A stretch of DNA of 64,000 nucleotides from CAG-1138 sp964495385 (lineage in GTDB: Bacteria > Bacillota > Clostridia > Christensenellales > CAG-917): assembly GCA_964495385.1 (NCBI GenBank), contig CAZBVO010000007.1, positions 5,625-69,624 of the forward strand, in the 5' to 3' direction. Position numbers and translations under genes: made by a program. Positions 57,670 to 64,000 of the stretch are shown piece by piece. Below the pieces are notes generated by a model, which had not been told where the DNA came from, searched no databases, and saw nothing but the letters and a program-made list of their open reading frames with translations. Every line of letters starts with the position of its first letter. The stretch's first letter is position 1.

Positions 57670-58917
57670 TTATTTTACGATAACCGTGTTCGAGTCGGGC
57701 ATGCTGATTTTTGCATCGTAAAAAGCGGTCATAAGTTTCACTGCGTCCTCGTAATCGGAGGCGGCAATCGTTTCGACCGAGCTGTGCATTGCAAGCTGTG
57801 CTATGCCGATATCCACGCTTCTGACGGAAATCTGTCGGGAGGAAATTGCACCGAGGGTAGAACCGCAAGGCATATCCGCCCGCATAAAGAAATCCTGTAT
57901 TTTCAGCCCCGCAGAGGCCGCAATTTGTTTCAAAACTGCCGACGAAAACGCATCGGTGGTGTAGTTTTGGTTGGCGTGATGTTTTACAACCACGCCGCCG
58001 CCAAGCACCACTTTGTTGGTCGGATCGGATTTTTCGGGATGATTCGGGTGGATGGCGTGAGCATTGTCGGCCGAAACCATAAACGACGAGGCTAAAAGGG
58101 CGTCTACGTCCAAGTTTAAGCTTTTTGCCGTGCGATGCAATACGTCGGACAAAAACGTGCTGCCGGCACCCTGTTTGGTTGAGGAGCCGACTTCTTCGTT
58201 GTCGGCCAAATAGCATATCGAAAGTCCTGTTTTCTTGCTGGAAACAAGGCCTTCGACTGCGGCAAAGGCGCAAGCAAGGTCGTCGAGGCGAGGCGAAACG
58301 ACAAATTCGTCGTTTAGGCCTGCGAAATACGGCTTTTCGCCCGAAACGAGCATAACGTCCGAGTCGAACCATTCCTCTTTGACGACTTTTACCCCTTCGC
58401 CCAAACCGACTATAGGCATCAAATCGGTTTGCGGATTTACCGCAAAGGCGCTGTTTGCCTCACGGTTAAAATGAATTGCAAGGCTCGGGATGACGACTTT
58501 TTTGTCGCTCTCATACAGTTTGGATTCCAAAACGCCGTTGTTGTTTTCAATATATCTGCCGGCAATGGTCAGAGGTCTGTCAAACCAGCTGTACCAAAGG
58601 CCTCCGCCGTATTTGTCGACGTTAAGTTTGGTCACGCCTGCCGTGGTGATTTCGGGGTTTTGTTTTATTTTTAAACAAGGGCTGTCGGTGTGTGCCGCAA
58701 CAATATTAAAACCGTCGCCTTCGCCTGCAACAAAAGCAATCACCGCCGAACCGTCCCGTACCGTAAAATATTTGCCGCCTTTTTCAAGGTGCCAGCTTTC
58801 CGATTCCTTCAACTCGACAAAATCGGCACTTAAAAGCTTGTTTTTGACCGTTTCAACAACGTGATACGCGGTTGGCGATTTTTCGATGTCGTGCATCAAG
58901 TTTAAGATATTGCTCAT
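57670..58917 (-). CDS. M18 family aminopeptidase
   Basis: A 415-residue metallo-aminopeptidase of the aspartyl aminopeptidase family. Zinc ligands and the catalytic Glu lie in NIVAAHTDSPCLKIK, SPRLDDLACAFAAVEGL, YLADNEEVGSSTKQGAGS, MVSADNAHAIHPNHPEKSD and the final HSSVETIAASDYE. It removes N-terminal residues, often acidic ones, from peptides in the cytoplasm. The start at 58917 follows TAGGAGG. It is 8 bp after argS, so the two are co-transcribed. Confidence 0.93.
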   Translation of the reverse strand: MSNILNLMHDIEKSPTAYHVVETVKNKLLSADFVELKESESWHLEKGGKYFTVRDGSAVIAFVAGEGDGFNIVAAHTDSPCLKIKQNPEITTAGVTKLNVDKYGGGLWYSWFDRPLTIAGRYIENNNGVLESKLYESDKKVVIPSLAIHFNREANSAFAVNPQTDLMPIVGLGEGVKVVKEEWFDSDVMLVSGEKPYFAGLNDEFVVSPRLDDLACAFAAVEGLVSSKKTGLSICYLADNEEVGSSTKQGAGSTFLSDVLHRTAKSLNLDVDALLASSFMVSADNAHAIHPNHPEKSDPTNKVVLGGGVVVKHHANQNYTTDAFSSAVLKQIAASAGLKIQDFFMRADMPCGSTLGAISSRQISVRSVDIGIAQLAMHSSVETIAASDYEDAVKLMTAFYDAKISMPDSNTVIVK

Positions 58918-58925
58918 AAATCCTC

Positions 58926-60617
58926 CTACATCTTCTCCGGAGCGGCAATGCCCAAAAGGCCCAGTCCGCCGGCGATTACGTTTTTGACGGCAGTGGTCAA
59001 AAGGATGCGTGCGTTTTTGATTGCTTCCGGTGCGTCGGCAATGCGGTTCGCGAGATAGAAGCGGTTGAAAGCTTGCGCAAGAGATACGAGATGACGGGCG
59101 ATAAAGCACGGTTCGTATTTTTCGGCCGCGGCTTTTACGGCATCAGGGTAGGAAGCGATAAGCTTAACCACTTCCGAGCTTTCTTCGTCGGATATGCCCG
59201 AAAAGTCGATTTCGCCGCCGTTGTAGGTGCCTGCTTTTTTCAAAACGCTGTTGCAACGTGCGTGCGTGTATTGAACGTACGGGCCCGTTTCGCCGTCGAA
59301 GTTCAACACGCGGTCGTAACTGAACACGATGTCCTTTATGCGGCCGTTGTAAAGCACGCTGAAAATGACTGCGCCCACGCCGACTTGTTCGGCAACTTCT
59401 TCTTTGTTTTCGAGGTCAGGCGATTTTTCGGTTATGATTTGCAAAGCCTTTTCGACGGCTTTGTTCAAAACGTCTTCCAAAAGGATGTAGTTTCCGGCCC
59501 TTGTTTTTATTGCGCCGTCAGGCATGCTTACCATGCCGAAATTGACGTGAACCAAGTCCTTTGCCCAACTTTCGCCGGCAAGCTCGACAACCTTAAACCA
59601 TTGTTTGAAGTGAAGGTTTTGCTGGTATGCCACGACGTAGAGGCATTTGTCAAAGTCGAAAGTTTGTTTGCGATAGTAGGCGGCGGCAAGGTCACGGGTG
59701 GCGTAAAGCGTCGCTCCGTCCGATCTGACCAACAGGCACGGCGGCATGTTGTAATCGGACAAATCCACCACTTTTGCCCCGTCCGACTCGACCAACAAAC
59801 CTTTTTCGGTCAGACGGTCTAAAACCGGTTGCATTTTGTCGTTGTAAAAACTTTCGCCGGTGAAGTAGTCGAACGTTATTCCCAGTCGTTCATAAATGCG
59901 CTCGACTTCTTTTAAGGTGATTTCCTTAAACCATAAAAACAGGCGAGTGGCTTCCGGATCGAAGTCCTCGATTTTTTTAAACCAAGCCCTTGCTTCGTCT
60001 TCCATTTCCGGTTTTTCTTCGGCTTCCTTGTGGAAGCGGACGTAAATTTCGACAAGTGCGGTTACGCCGCGTTCTTCGATGTCTTTATCGTCGCCCCAAA
60101 GTTTGTAAGCAACGATAAGTTTGCCGAACTGCGTTCCCCAATCGCCAAGGTGGTTTATGCCGACGGCGTTGTAGCCGAGCTTTTTGTAAATGCGGTAAAG
60201 CGCGGCACCGATTGCGGTGGAGGAAAGATGTCCGATATGCAACGGTTTTGCTACGTTTACGCTGCTGTAGTCTATGCAAACGTTTTGGTTTCCGCCGATG
60301 TCCGAATTACCGTAGGATAAACCTTCGGCAACTGCTTTTTCGACGATTTTTTTGTTGTATGCCTGTTTGTCAAGAGTAAAATTCAAGTATCCCTGAACCG
60401 CTTCGACCGACTTAAAGCACTCCGGCAGATTGACGGATGCGGCAAGCTCCTCGGCAATTACGACGGGAGATTTGCGCAAAGCTTTCGAAAAACGGAAGCA
60501 AGGCAGGCAAAAATCGCCCATTTTGCTGTCTTTCGGCGGAGTGATCAAAGCTTCTATTTCGGCGTGGCTGACGCCTTCGATGTCGATAAGTTCGGAAATG
60601 ATTTGTTTGTAATTCAT
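58926..60617 (-). CDS. argS: Arginyl-tRNA synthetase
   Basis: A 563-residue class I synthetase. The HIGH-like motif is SSVNVAKPLHIGHLSSTAIG. No KMSK motif is seen, as is normal in many ArgRS; the region FGMVSMPDGAIKTRAGNYILLEDVL takes its place. The N-terminal Arg-tRNA domain and C-terminal DALR domain (VQYTHARCNSVLKKAG ... LLTTAVKNVIAGGLGLLGI) are present. The start at 60617 follows GAGGTG. It leads the argS-M18 unit. Confidence 0.96.
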   Translation of the reverse strand: MNYKQIISELIDIEGVSHAEIEALITPPKDSKMGDFCLPCFRFSKALRKSPVVIAEELAASVNLPECFKSVEAVQGYLNFTLDKQAYNKKIVEKAVAEGLSYGNSDIGGNQNVCIDYSSVNVAKPLHIGHLSSTAIGAALYRIYKKLGYNAVGINHLGDWGTQFGKLIVAYKLWGDDKDIEERGVTALVEIYVRFHKEAEEKPEMEDEARAWFKKIEDFDPEATRLFLWFKEITLKEVERIYERLGITFDYFTGESFYNDKMQPVLDRLTEKGLLVESDGAKVVDLSDYNMPPCLLVRSDGATLYATRDLAAAYYRKQTFDFDKCLYVVAYQQNLHFKQWFKVVELAGESWAKDLVHVNFGMVSMPDGAIKTRAGNYILLEDVLNKAVEKALQIITEKSPDLENKEEVAEQVGVGAVIFSVLYNGRIKDIVFSYDRVLNFDGETGPYVQYTHARCNSVLKKAGTYNGGEIDFSGISDEESSEVVKLIASYPDAVKAAAEKYEPCFIARHLVSLAQAFNRFYLANRIADAPEAIKNARILLTTAVKNVIAGGLGLLGIAAPEKM

Positions 60618-60642
60618 AAGTACACCTCGATTTGATAGACAC

Positions 60643-60671
60643 ATTTTAACACAAATCGGCCGATAAGGCAA
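60643..60671 (-). promoter_or_regulatory. Promoter of argS
   Basis: On the minus strand, TTGCCT (60671-60666) and TAAAAT (60648-60643) are 17 bp apart. Confidence 0.7.
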
Positions 60672-60685
60672 GGTCTTTTGCGGTG

Positions 60686-60704
60686 TTTCTCACAATGTGA
60701 GAAA
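60686..60704. other. Inverted repeat between uppP and argS
   Basis: TTTCTCAC and GTGAGAAA are 8-bp arms around AAT. It lies just upstream of the argS promoter and 10 bp past the uppP stop. It could be a short terminator or an operator; no T run follows on the minus strand. Confidence 0.4.
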
Positions 60705-60713
60705 AACAAACGT

Positions 60714-61466
60714 CTACAAAATCAAAAAACTGACTGCCGAAAGAAGCACCAAATAGCCGATAAAAGGCTTAAAATCGTGCTTTTTCACAAAGTCCAACAT
60801 AAATTTGAGCGACACTAATCCGGCAACGAACGCGGCCGCCGCTCCGCAGGACAGCGACATAAAATCAACTGTTTTTCCGGATGATACCGCATCTATAAAT
60901 TCCAATGCGCCACTGCCCAAAATCACGGGAAAGCTAAGAATAAAACTAAAGTCGGCGGCGGTGGTTTTGTCCAGTCCCAAAGCCATTCCGGCACTTATCG
61001 TCGAGCCGCTTCTGCTGATGCCGGGGAAAACGGCCAATCCTTGCGAAACGCCGATTAAAAATGCGTTTTTGCAGTTTAAACCCTTGTTTCGGTTGTTTTT
61101 AAGCAAATCGCCTGCTGTCAAAACGACAGCCGAAATCATAAAACCCAACGGCAGATATTTTCCGAGTAACACCTCCGAAAAACACTTTTTAAAAACCAGC
61201 CCGAGCGCCGCCGTCGGCAGGGAGGCGACGACGTAAAGCCAAAGCTTGTTTTTTAGCGGATGCACCAAAAGTTCCCACAGTTTTTTGCGGTAAACAACCC
61301 CGACGGCCAAAAGCGTTCCGACGTGCACGGTTACGTTGAAAAGCATATCCGGCTCGCTTATTCCCAACTTTTCCGCCAACACCAAATGACCGCTTGACGA
61401 TACCGGCAAAAACTCGGTCAAACCTTGCAGAATGCCGAGAAAAATACTTTTTAATATTTCCTCCAT
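60714..61466 (-). CDS. uppP: Undecaprenyl-diphosphatase
   Basis: A 250-residue membrane enzyme (BacA family) recycling the lipid carrier of cell wall synthesis. The two active-site motifs are LQGLTEFLPVSSSGHLVLAEKL and PGISRSGSTISAGMALG. About eight helices are visible. Overexpression of relatives gives bacitracin resistance. It is divergent from ychF and follows its own short leader. Confidence 0.95.
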   Translation of the reverse strand: MEEILKSIFLGILQGLTEFLPVSSSGHLVLAEKLGISEPDMLFNVTVHVGTLLAVGVVYRKKLWELLVHPLKNKLWLYVVASLPTAALGLVFKKCFSEVLLGKYLPLGFMISAVVLTAGDLLKNNRNKGLNCKNAFLIGVSQGLAVFPGISRSGSTISAGMALGLDKTTAADFSFILSFPVILGSGALEFIDAVSSGKTVDFMSLSCGAAAAFVAGLVSLKFMLDFVKKHDFKPFIGYLVLLSAVSFLIL

Positions 61467-61480
61467 ACTTTCCTTTTTTG

Positions 61481-61509
61481 TTTACAAAAACAAATTGTTA
61501 TTATATAAT
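61481..61509 (+). promoter_or_regulatory. Promoter of ychF
   Basis: TTTACA (61481-61486) and TATAAT (61504-61509) are 17 bp apart. Confidence 0.8.
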
Positions 61510-61557
61510 TATTATGATTTTAAGGGGAAGGATATACCTTCTCGGTACGGAGGCAAT

Positions 61558-62649
61558 ATGAAATTAGGCGTAGTAGGTTTGCCAAACGTAGGCAAAAGCA
61601 CACTTTTCAACGCAATAACCAACGCAGGAGCGATGAGCGCAAACTATCCTTTCTGCACGATAGAACCTAACGTAGGCGTAGTGGCGGTGCCCGATGAGAG
61701 GCTCAACAAGCTTGCTGCTCTTTACGACAGCAAAAAAATTACCCCGACGACGTTGGAATTTGTCGACATAGCAGGCCTGGTTAAGGGCGCAAGCAGGGGC
61801 GAAGGCTTGGGCAACAAATTTTTGTCGCACATTCGCGAGGTGGACGCCATCGTTCACGTCGTAAGATGTTTCGATGACGAAAACATCACGCACGTTGACG
61901 GAAGCGTCGATCCGGTCAGGGATATCGAAACCATAAACCTCGAGCTTATTTTTTCGGATATGGAAGCGTTGGAACGCCGTATCGCAAAAACCAAAAACAT
62001 GGCAAAAGGCGGCGACAAAAAGCTGTTGGAAGAAGCGGAATTTATGGAAAAGCTGTATGCTCACTTAGAGAGTGGCAAACCAGTTCGCACGTTCCCTATG
62101 ACCGACGATGAAAAACTTGTGGTGGACGGCTACTTCCTTTTGACCGCCAAAAAAGTTATATACGCTGCCAACATCGGCGAAGACGACGTCGGTGCCGACG
62201 AAAACGATTACGTTTTAAGGGTGCGTGAATACGCAAAAACCGAAGGCAGTGAAGTTATCGTCGTGTGTGCTAAACTCGAAGAGGAGCTTGCCTCCTTGGA
62301 GCCGGACGAAAAAGCGGCGTTTTTGGAAGAGTTGGGCATCACGGAAAGCGGTTTGGATAAACTCGTTGCCGCCAGTTACGAATTGTTGGGGCTTATCAGT
62401 TATCTTACCGCCGGCGAAAAAGAAACCCGTGCCTGGACCATCGAAAGAGGTACCAAGGCTCCGCAGGCGGCAGGCAAAATCCACAGCGATTTCGAAAAAG
62501 GCTTCATCCGCGCCGAAATCGTGGATTGCAACACCCTTTTGGAATACGGCAGTTTCAATGCGGCAAAAGCGGCAGGAAAGGTCAGAAGCGAAGGCAAAGA
62601 TTACGTTATGCAGGATAACGACGTAGTACTGTTCAGATTCAACGTTTAA
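61558..62649 (+). CDS. ychF: Redox-regulated ATPase YchF (Obg family)
   Basis: A 363-residue P-loop protein that binds ribosomes and prefers ATP to GTP. Motifs are GVVGLPNVGKSTLFNAIT (P loop), LEFVDIAGLVKGASRGEGLGNKFL and VVCAKLEEELASLEPDEK. The C-terminal TGS domain follows (ISYLTAGEKETRAWTIERGTKAPQAAGKIHSDFEKGFIRAEI). The G4 region lacks the NKxD sequence, as expected for YchF. The start at 61558 follows CGGAGG; the frame is open further upstream. Confidence 0.96.
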   Translation: MKLGVVGLPNVGKSTLFNAITNAGAMSANYPFCTIEPNVGVVAVPDERLNKLAALYDSKKITPTTLEFVDIAGLVKGASRGEGLGNKFLSHIREVDAIVHVVRCFDDENITHVDGSVDPVRDIETINLELIFSDMEALERRIAKTKNMAKGGDKKLLEEAEFMEKLYAHLESGKPVRTFPMTDDEKLVVDGYFLLTAKKVIYAANIGEDDVGADENDYVLRVREYAKTEGSEVIVVCAKLEEELASLEPDEKAAFLEELGITESGLDKLVAASYELLGLISYLTAGEKETRAWTIERGTKAPQAAGKIHSDFEKGFIRAEIVDCNTLLEYGSFNAAKAAGKVRSEGKDYVMQDNDVVLFRFNV

Positions 62650-62674
62650 AAAACAGCCCGACGGGCTGTTTTTT
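62648..62674. terminator. Bidirectional terminator after ychF
   Basis: AAAAAACAGCCC, GAC and GGGCTGTTTTTT form a 12-bp stem between the convergent ychF and DMT genes. Confidence 0.9.
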
Positions 62675-62690
62675 GATTGATATTTATTTT

Positions 62691-63602
62691 TTATTCCGTT
62701 TGTTTTTTGTCGTCTGATTTCTTTTTTGTCGGCAAACCTTCCGTCAAAACAACGGCGGCGGCCATAAATACGGTTCCTCCGACTATCCACCAGCTAAATT
62801 CGGTCATCGAGAAAATCGCACTGAAAATGCTTCCGAAAATACCTTCCGCCGACAGCATCACGCTTGCATACGACGGGCTGACGTGTCCTTGCGCAAAGGT
62901 TTGCACAATGTAAGCAAACACGGTTCCCAACAAAATGACTTCCGCAATCCATCCCCAGCCTACGGCCGAAACGTTGCTTAAAGTGAATTCGCTCGGCTTG
63001 AAAATCAGGCCGACAACGGCAAATCCGGCCGAAGCAAAGGCCATTTGTAAAAAGGCGAGCGCACCTTTGTCGACTTTTTTTGAGGTTATGTCAAGCACTA
63101 CGTAATGAAGCGCAAAGCAGGCGGCACTGGCCAAAGCCAGCAAATCGGCCGACGTAAACTTCCCGAACTCGCCGTTCAGGTTGATGCACAGCACCGACAA
63201 AAACGCCATGGCGGCCGCAACAAAAGCGTTTAGGTGCGGACGAACTCGCCTTATAAGCCAAGTCAAAAACGGAACCATAACCACGTTTGCTGCCGTCAGC
63301 AGCGAAACGTTTGCCGTCGAGACGTCGTTTTTGCCCAGTGCGGTTGTTTGAAGCCAGAATCCTGCAACCAAAAAAACAGCGGTTAATGCACCGTATCCGA
63401 CTTGCTTAAGTGCCAGTTTTGCAATTTGCTTACAAAAAACCACACCCAATATCACTGCCGAAACTCCAAATCGGAGGATATTGAACATAATCACGGTAAA
63501 GCCCTCGGCCAACGCCCAGGATGTGGACAAAAATCCGAATCCCCAAATGACGGCAACGGCCATAAGCAATACAAGATAGGTGTAGTTTTGTTTCTTTTCC
63601 AT
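62691..63602 (-). CDS. DMT superfamily transporter (EamA type)
   Basis: A 303-residue protein with ten helices as two EamA repeats. The first begins LLMAVAVIWGFGFLSTSWALAEGF, and the second includes LALASAACFALHYVVLDITSK. GHVSPSYASVMLSAEGIFGSIFSAIF is the conserved end of the second repeat. It exports metabolites or drugs; the substrate is unknown. It is transcribed alone with a promoter and an adjacent palindrome. Confidence 0.9.
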   Translation of the reverse strand: MEKKQNYTYLVLLMAVAVIWGFGFLSTSWALAEGFTVIMFNILRFGVSAVILGVVFCKQIAKLALKQVGYGALTAVFLVAGFWLQTTALGKNDVSTANVSLLTAANVVMVPFLTWLIRRVRPHLNAFVAAAMAFLSVLCINLNGEFGKFTSADLLALASAACFALHYVVLDITSKKVDKGALAFLQMAFASAGFAVVGLIFKPSEFTLSNVSAVGWGWIAEVILLGTVFAYIVQTFAQGHVSPSYASVMLSAEGIFGSIFSAIFSMTEFSWWIVGGTVFMAAAVVLTEGLPTKKKSDDKKQTE

Positions 63603-63628
63603 AAGCCCTCTGTTTGTTTGTGTAATAT

Positions 63629-63657
63629 ATAATATACCAAAACAACCGAAACGGCAA
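63629..63657 (-). promoter_or_regulatory. Promoter of the DMT gene
   Basis: On the minus strand, TTGCCG (63657-63652) and TATTAT (63634-63629) are 17 bp apart. Confidence 0.6.
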
Positions 63658-63660
63658 GTG

Positions 63661-63682
63661 TTTTATGCAAAATTGCATAAAA
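63661..63682. promoter_or_regulatory. Palindrome upstream of the DMT promoter
   Basis: TTTTATGCAA and TTGCATAAAA are perfect 10-bp arms around AA, three bases upstream of the -35. A third TGCATAA copy follows at once. An activator or repressor site is possible. Confidence 0.5.
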
Positions 63683-63784
63683 TAATGCATAATATTTTTA
63701 AGGACGTGTCGGCAAAAAAGGGCCGCTTGGGCCAATCAATTTTAACTAAAGCCCAAAAAAATTTGAAAATAAGCCCAAAATCGT

Positions 63785-63813
63785 TTGACAAAACCATATT
63801 CATAAGGTAAACT
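63785..63813 (+). promoter_or_regulatory. Promoter of the tRNA-fMet/tRNA-Met unit
   Basis: TTGACA (63785-63790) and TAAACT (63808-63813) are 17 bp apart, 25 bp before the first tRNA. Confidence 0.75.
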
Positions 63814-63838
63814 AATGTAGCATTTAATATTATGTTGT

Positions 63839-63916
<78 letters not shown>

Positions 63917-63921
63917 ATCGT

Positions 63922-63998
63922 GGCGGCGTAGCTTAGTTGGTTATAGCGGCCGGTTCATACCCGGCAGGTCGTTGGTTCGAATCTGACCGCCGCTACCA
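63922..63998 (+). tRNA. Elongator tRNA-Met (anticodon CAT)
   Basis: The acceptor GGCGGCG pairs with CGCCGCT; the anticodon stem GCCGG/CCGGC closes TTCATAC; an encoded CCA follows. The TTCATAC loop and GGCGG/CCGCCGCTACCA ends resemble elongator Met rather than the lysidine-type Ile tRNA. It is five bases after tRNA-fMet, so both are probably one transcript. Confidence 0.88.
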
Positions 63999-64000
63999 TT

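Overview
This 64 kb window looks like the replication-origin region of a Bacillota (Firmicutes) chromosome, most likely an uncultivated Clostridia-type anaerobe. The evidence is dnaA, dnaN, recF, gyrB, gyrA, parA, parB and rsmG, together with the rpmH-rnpA-yidD-yidC-jag-mnmE-mnmG block, all inside about 30 kb. Supporting signs are rubrerythrin, a YyaC-type sporulation protein, a BclA-like collagen-repeat protein, clear Shine-Dalgarno sites and TTGACA/TATAAT promoters. A genus cannot be named from the sequence alone.

Layout. 0-5 kb: a partial DUF2804 gene, a DegV protein, rubrerythrin, an AEC transporter, then a GDPD plus ATP-grasp pair. 5-8.6 kb: a TetR-led operon with a class III aminotransferase and two class II aldolases, one of which lacks every catalytic residue. 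9-14 kb: a MATE exporter behind a structured leader, tRNA-Val, mntP, lysS-greA and an MgtC-like protein. 14-23 kb: a collagen-like protein, then cysE, cysS, a defective-looking M28 membrane protein and an ECF S component, preceded by a 1276-residue repeat protein. 23.6-27.3 kb: ftsH, a YyaC homologue and a CvpA-like membrane protein. 27.3-33.2 kb: the tRNA-modification, membrane-insertion and ribosomal block, transcribed leftward from a perfect-consensus rpmH promoter.

33-47.5 kb is the origin zone. It holds two MFS-type transporters, a hydrolase, an acetyltransferase, the luxS-mtnN pair, five near-consensus parS sites, a 1.3 kb AT-rich stretch without a gene, the rsmG-parA-parB operon, dnaN and dnaA to the left, and recF divergent from dnaA. 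DnaA boxes lie in the dnaA-recF gap, upstream of dnaN, and inside the parS cluster. The usual rpmH-dnaA-dnaN-recF order is broken: about 12 kb separates rpmH from dnaA, and recF points away.

47.5-64 kb: a GH13 glucosidase, a condensation-domain acyltransferase, a RemB-like gene with gyrB-gyrA, an XRE regulator divergent from a SLOG-type gene, a membrane-anchored XRE regulator, M18 aminopeptidase with argS, uppP, ychF, a DMT transporter, and tRNA-fMet and tRNA-Met at the right edge.

Most genes are housekeeping. The parts that standard annotation explains least are the aldolase pair, the M28-like protein, the long repeat protein, the MATE leader, the hairpin-spaced ribosome binding site at 26.4 kb, the SLOG/XRE pair and the parS-rich AT-rich segment.
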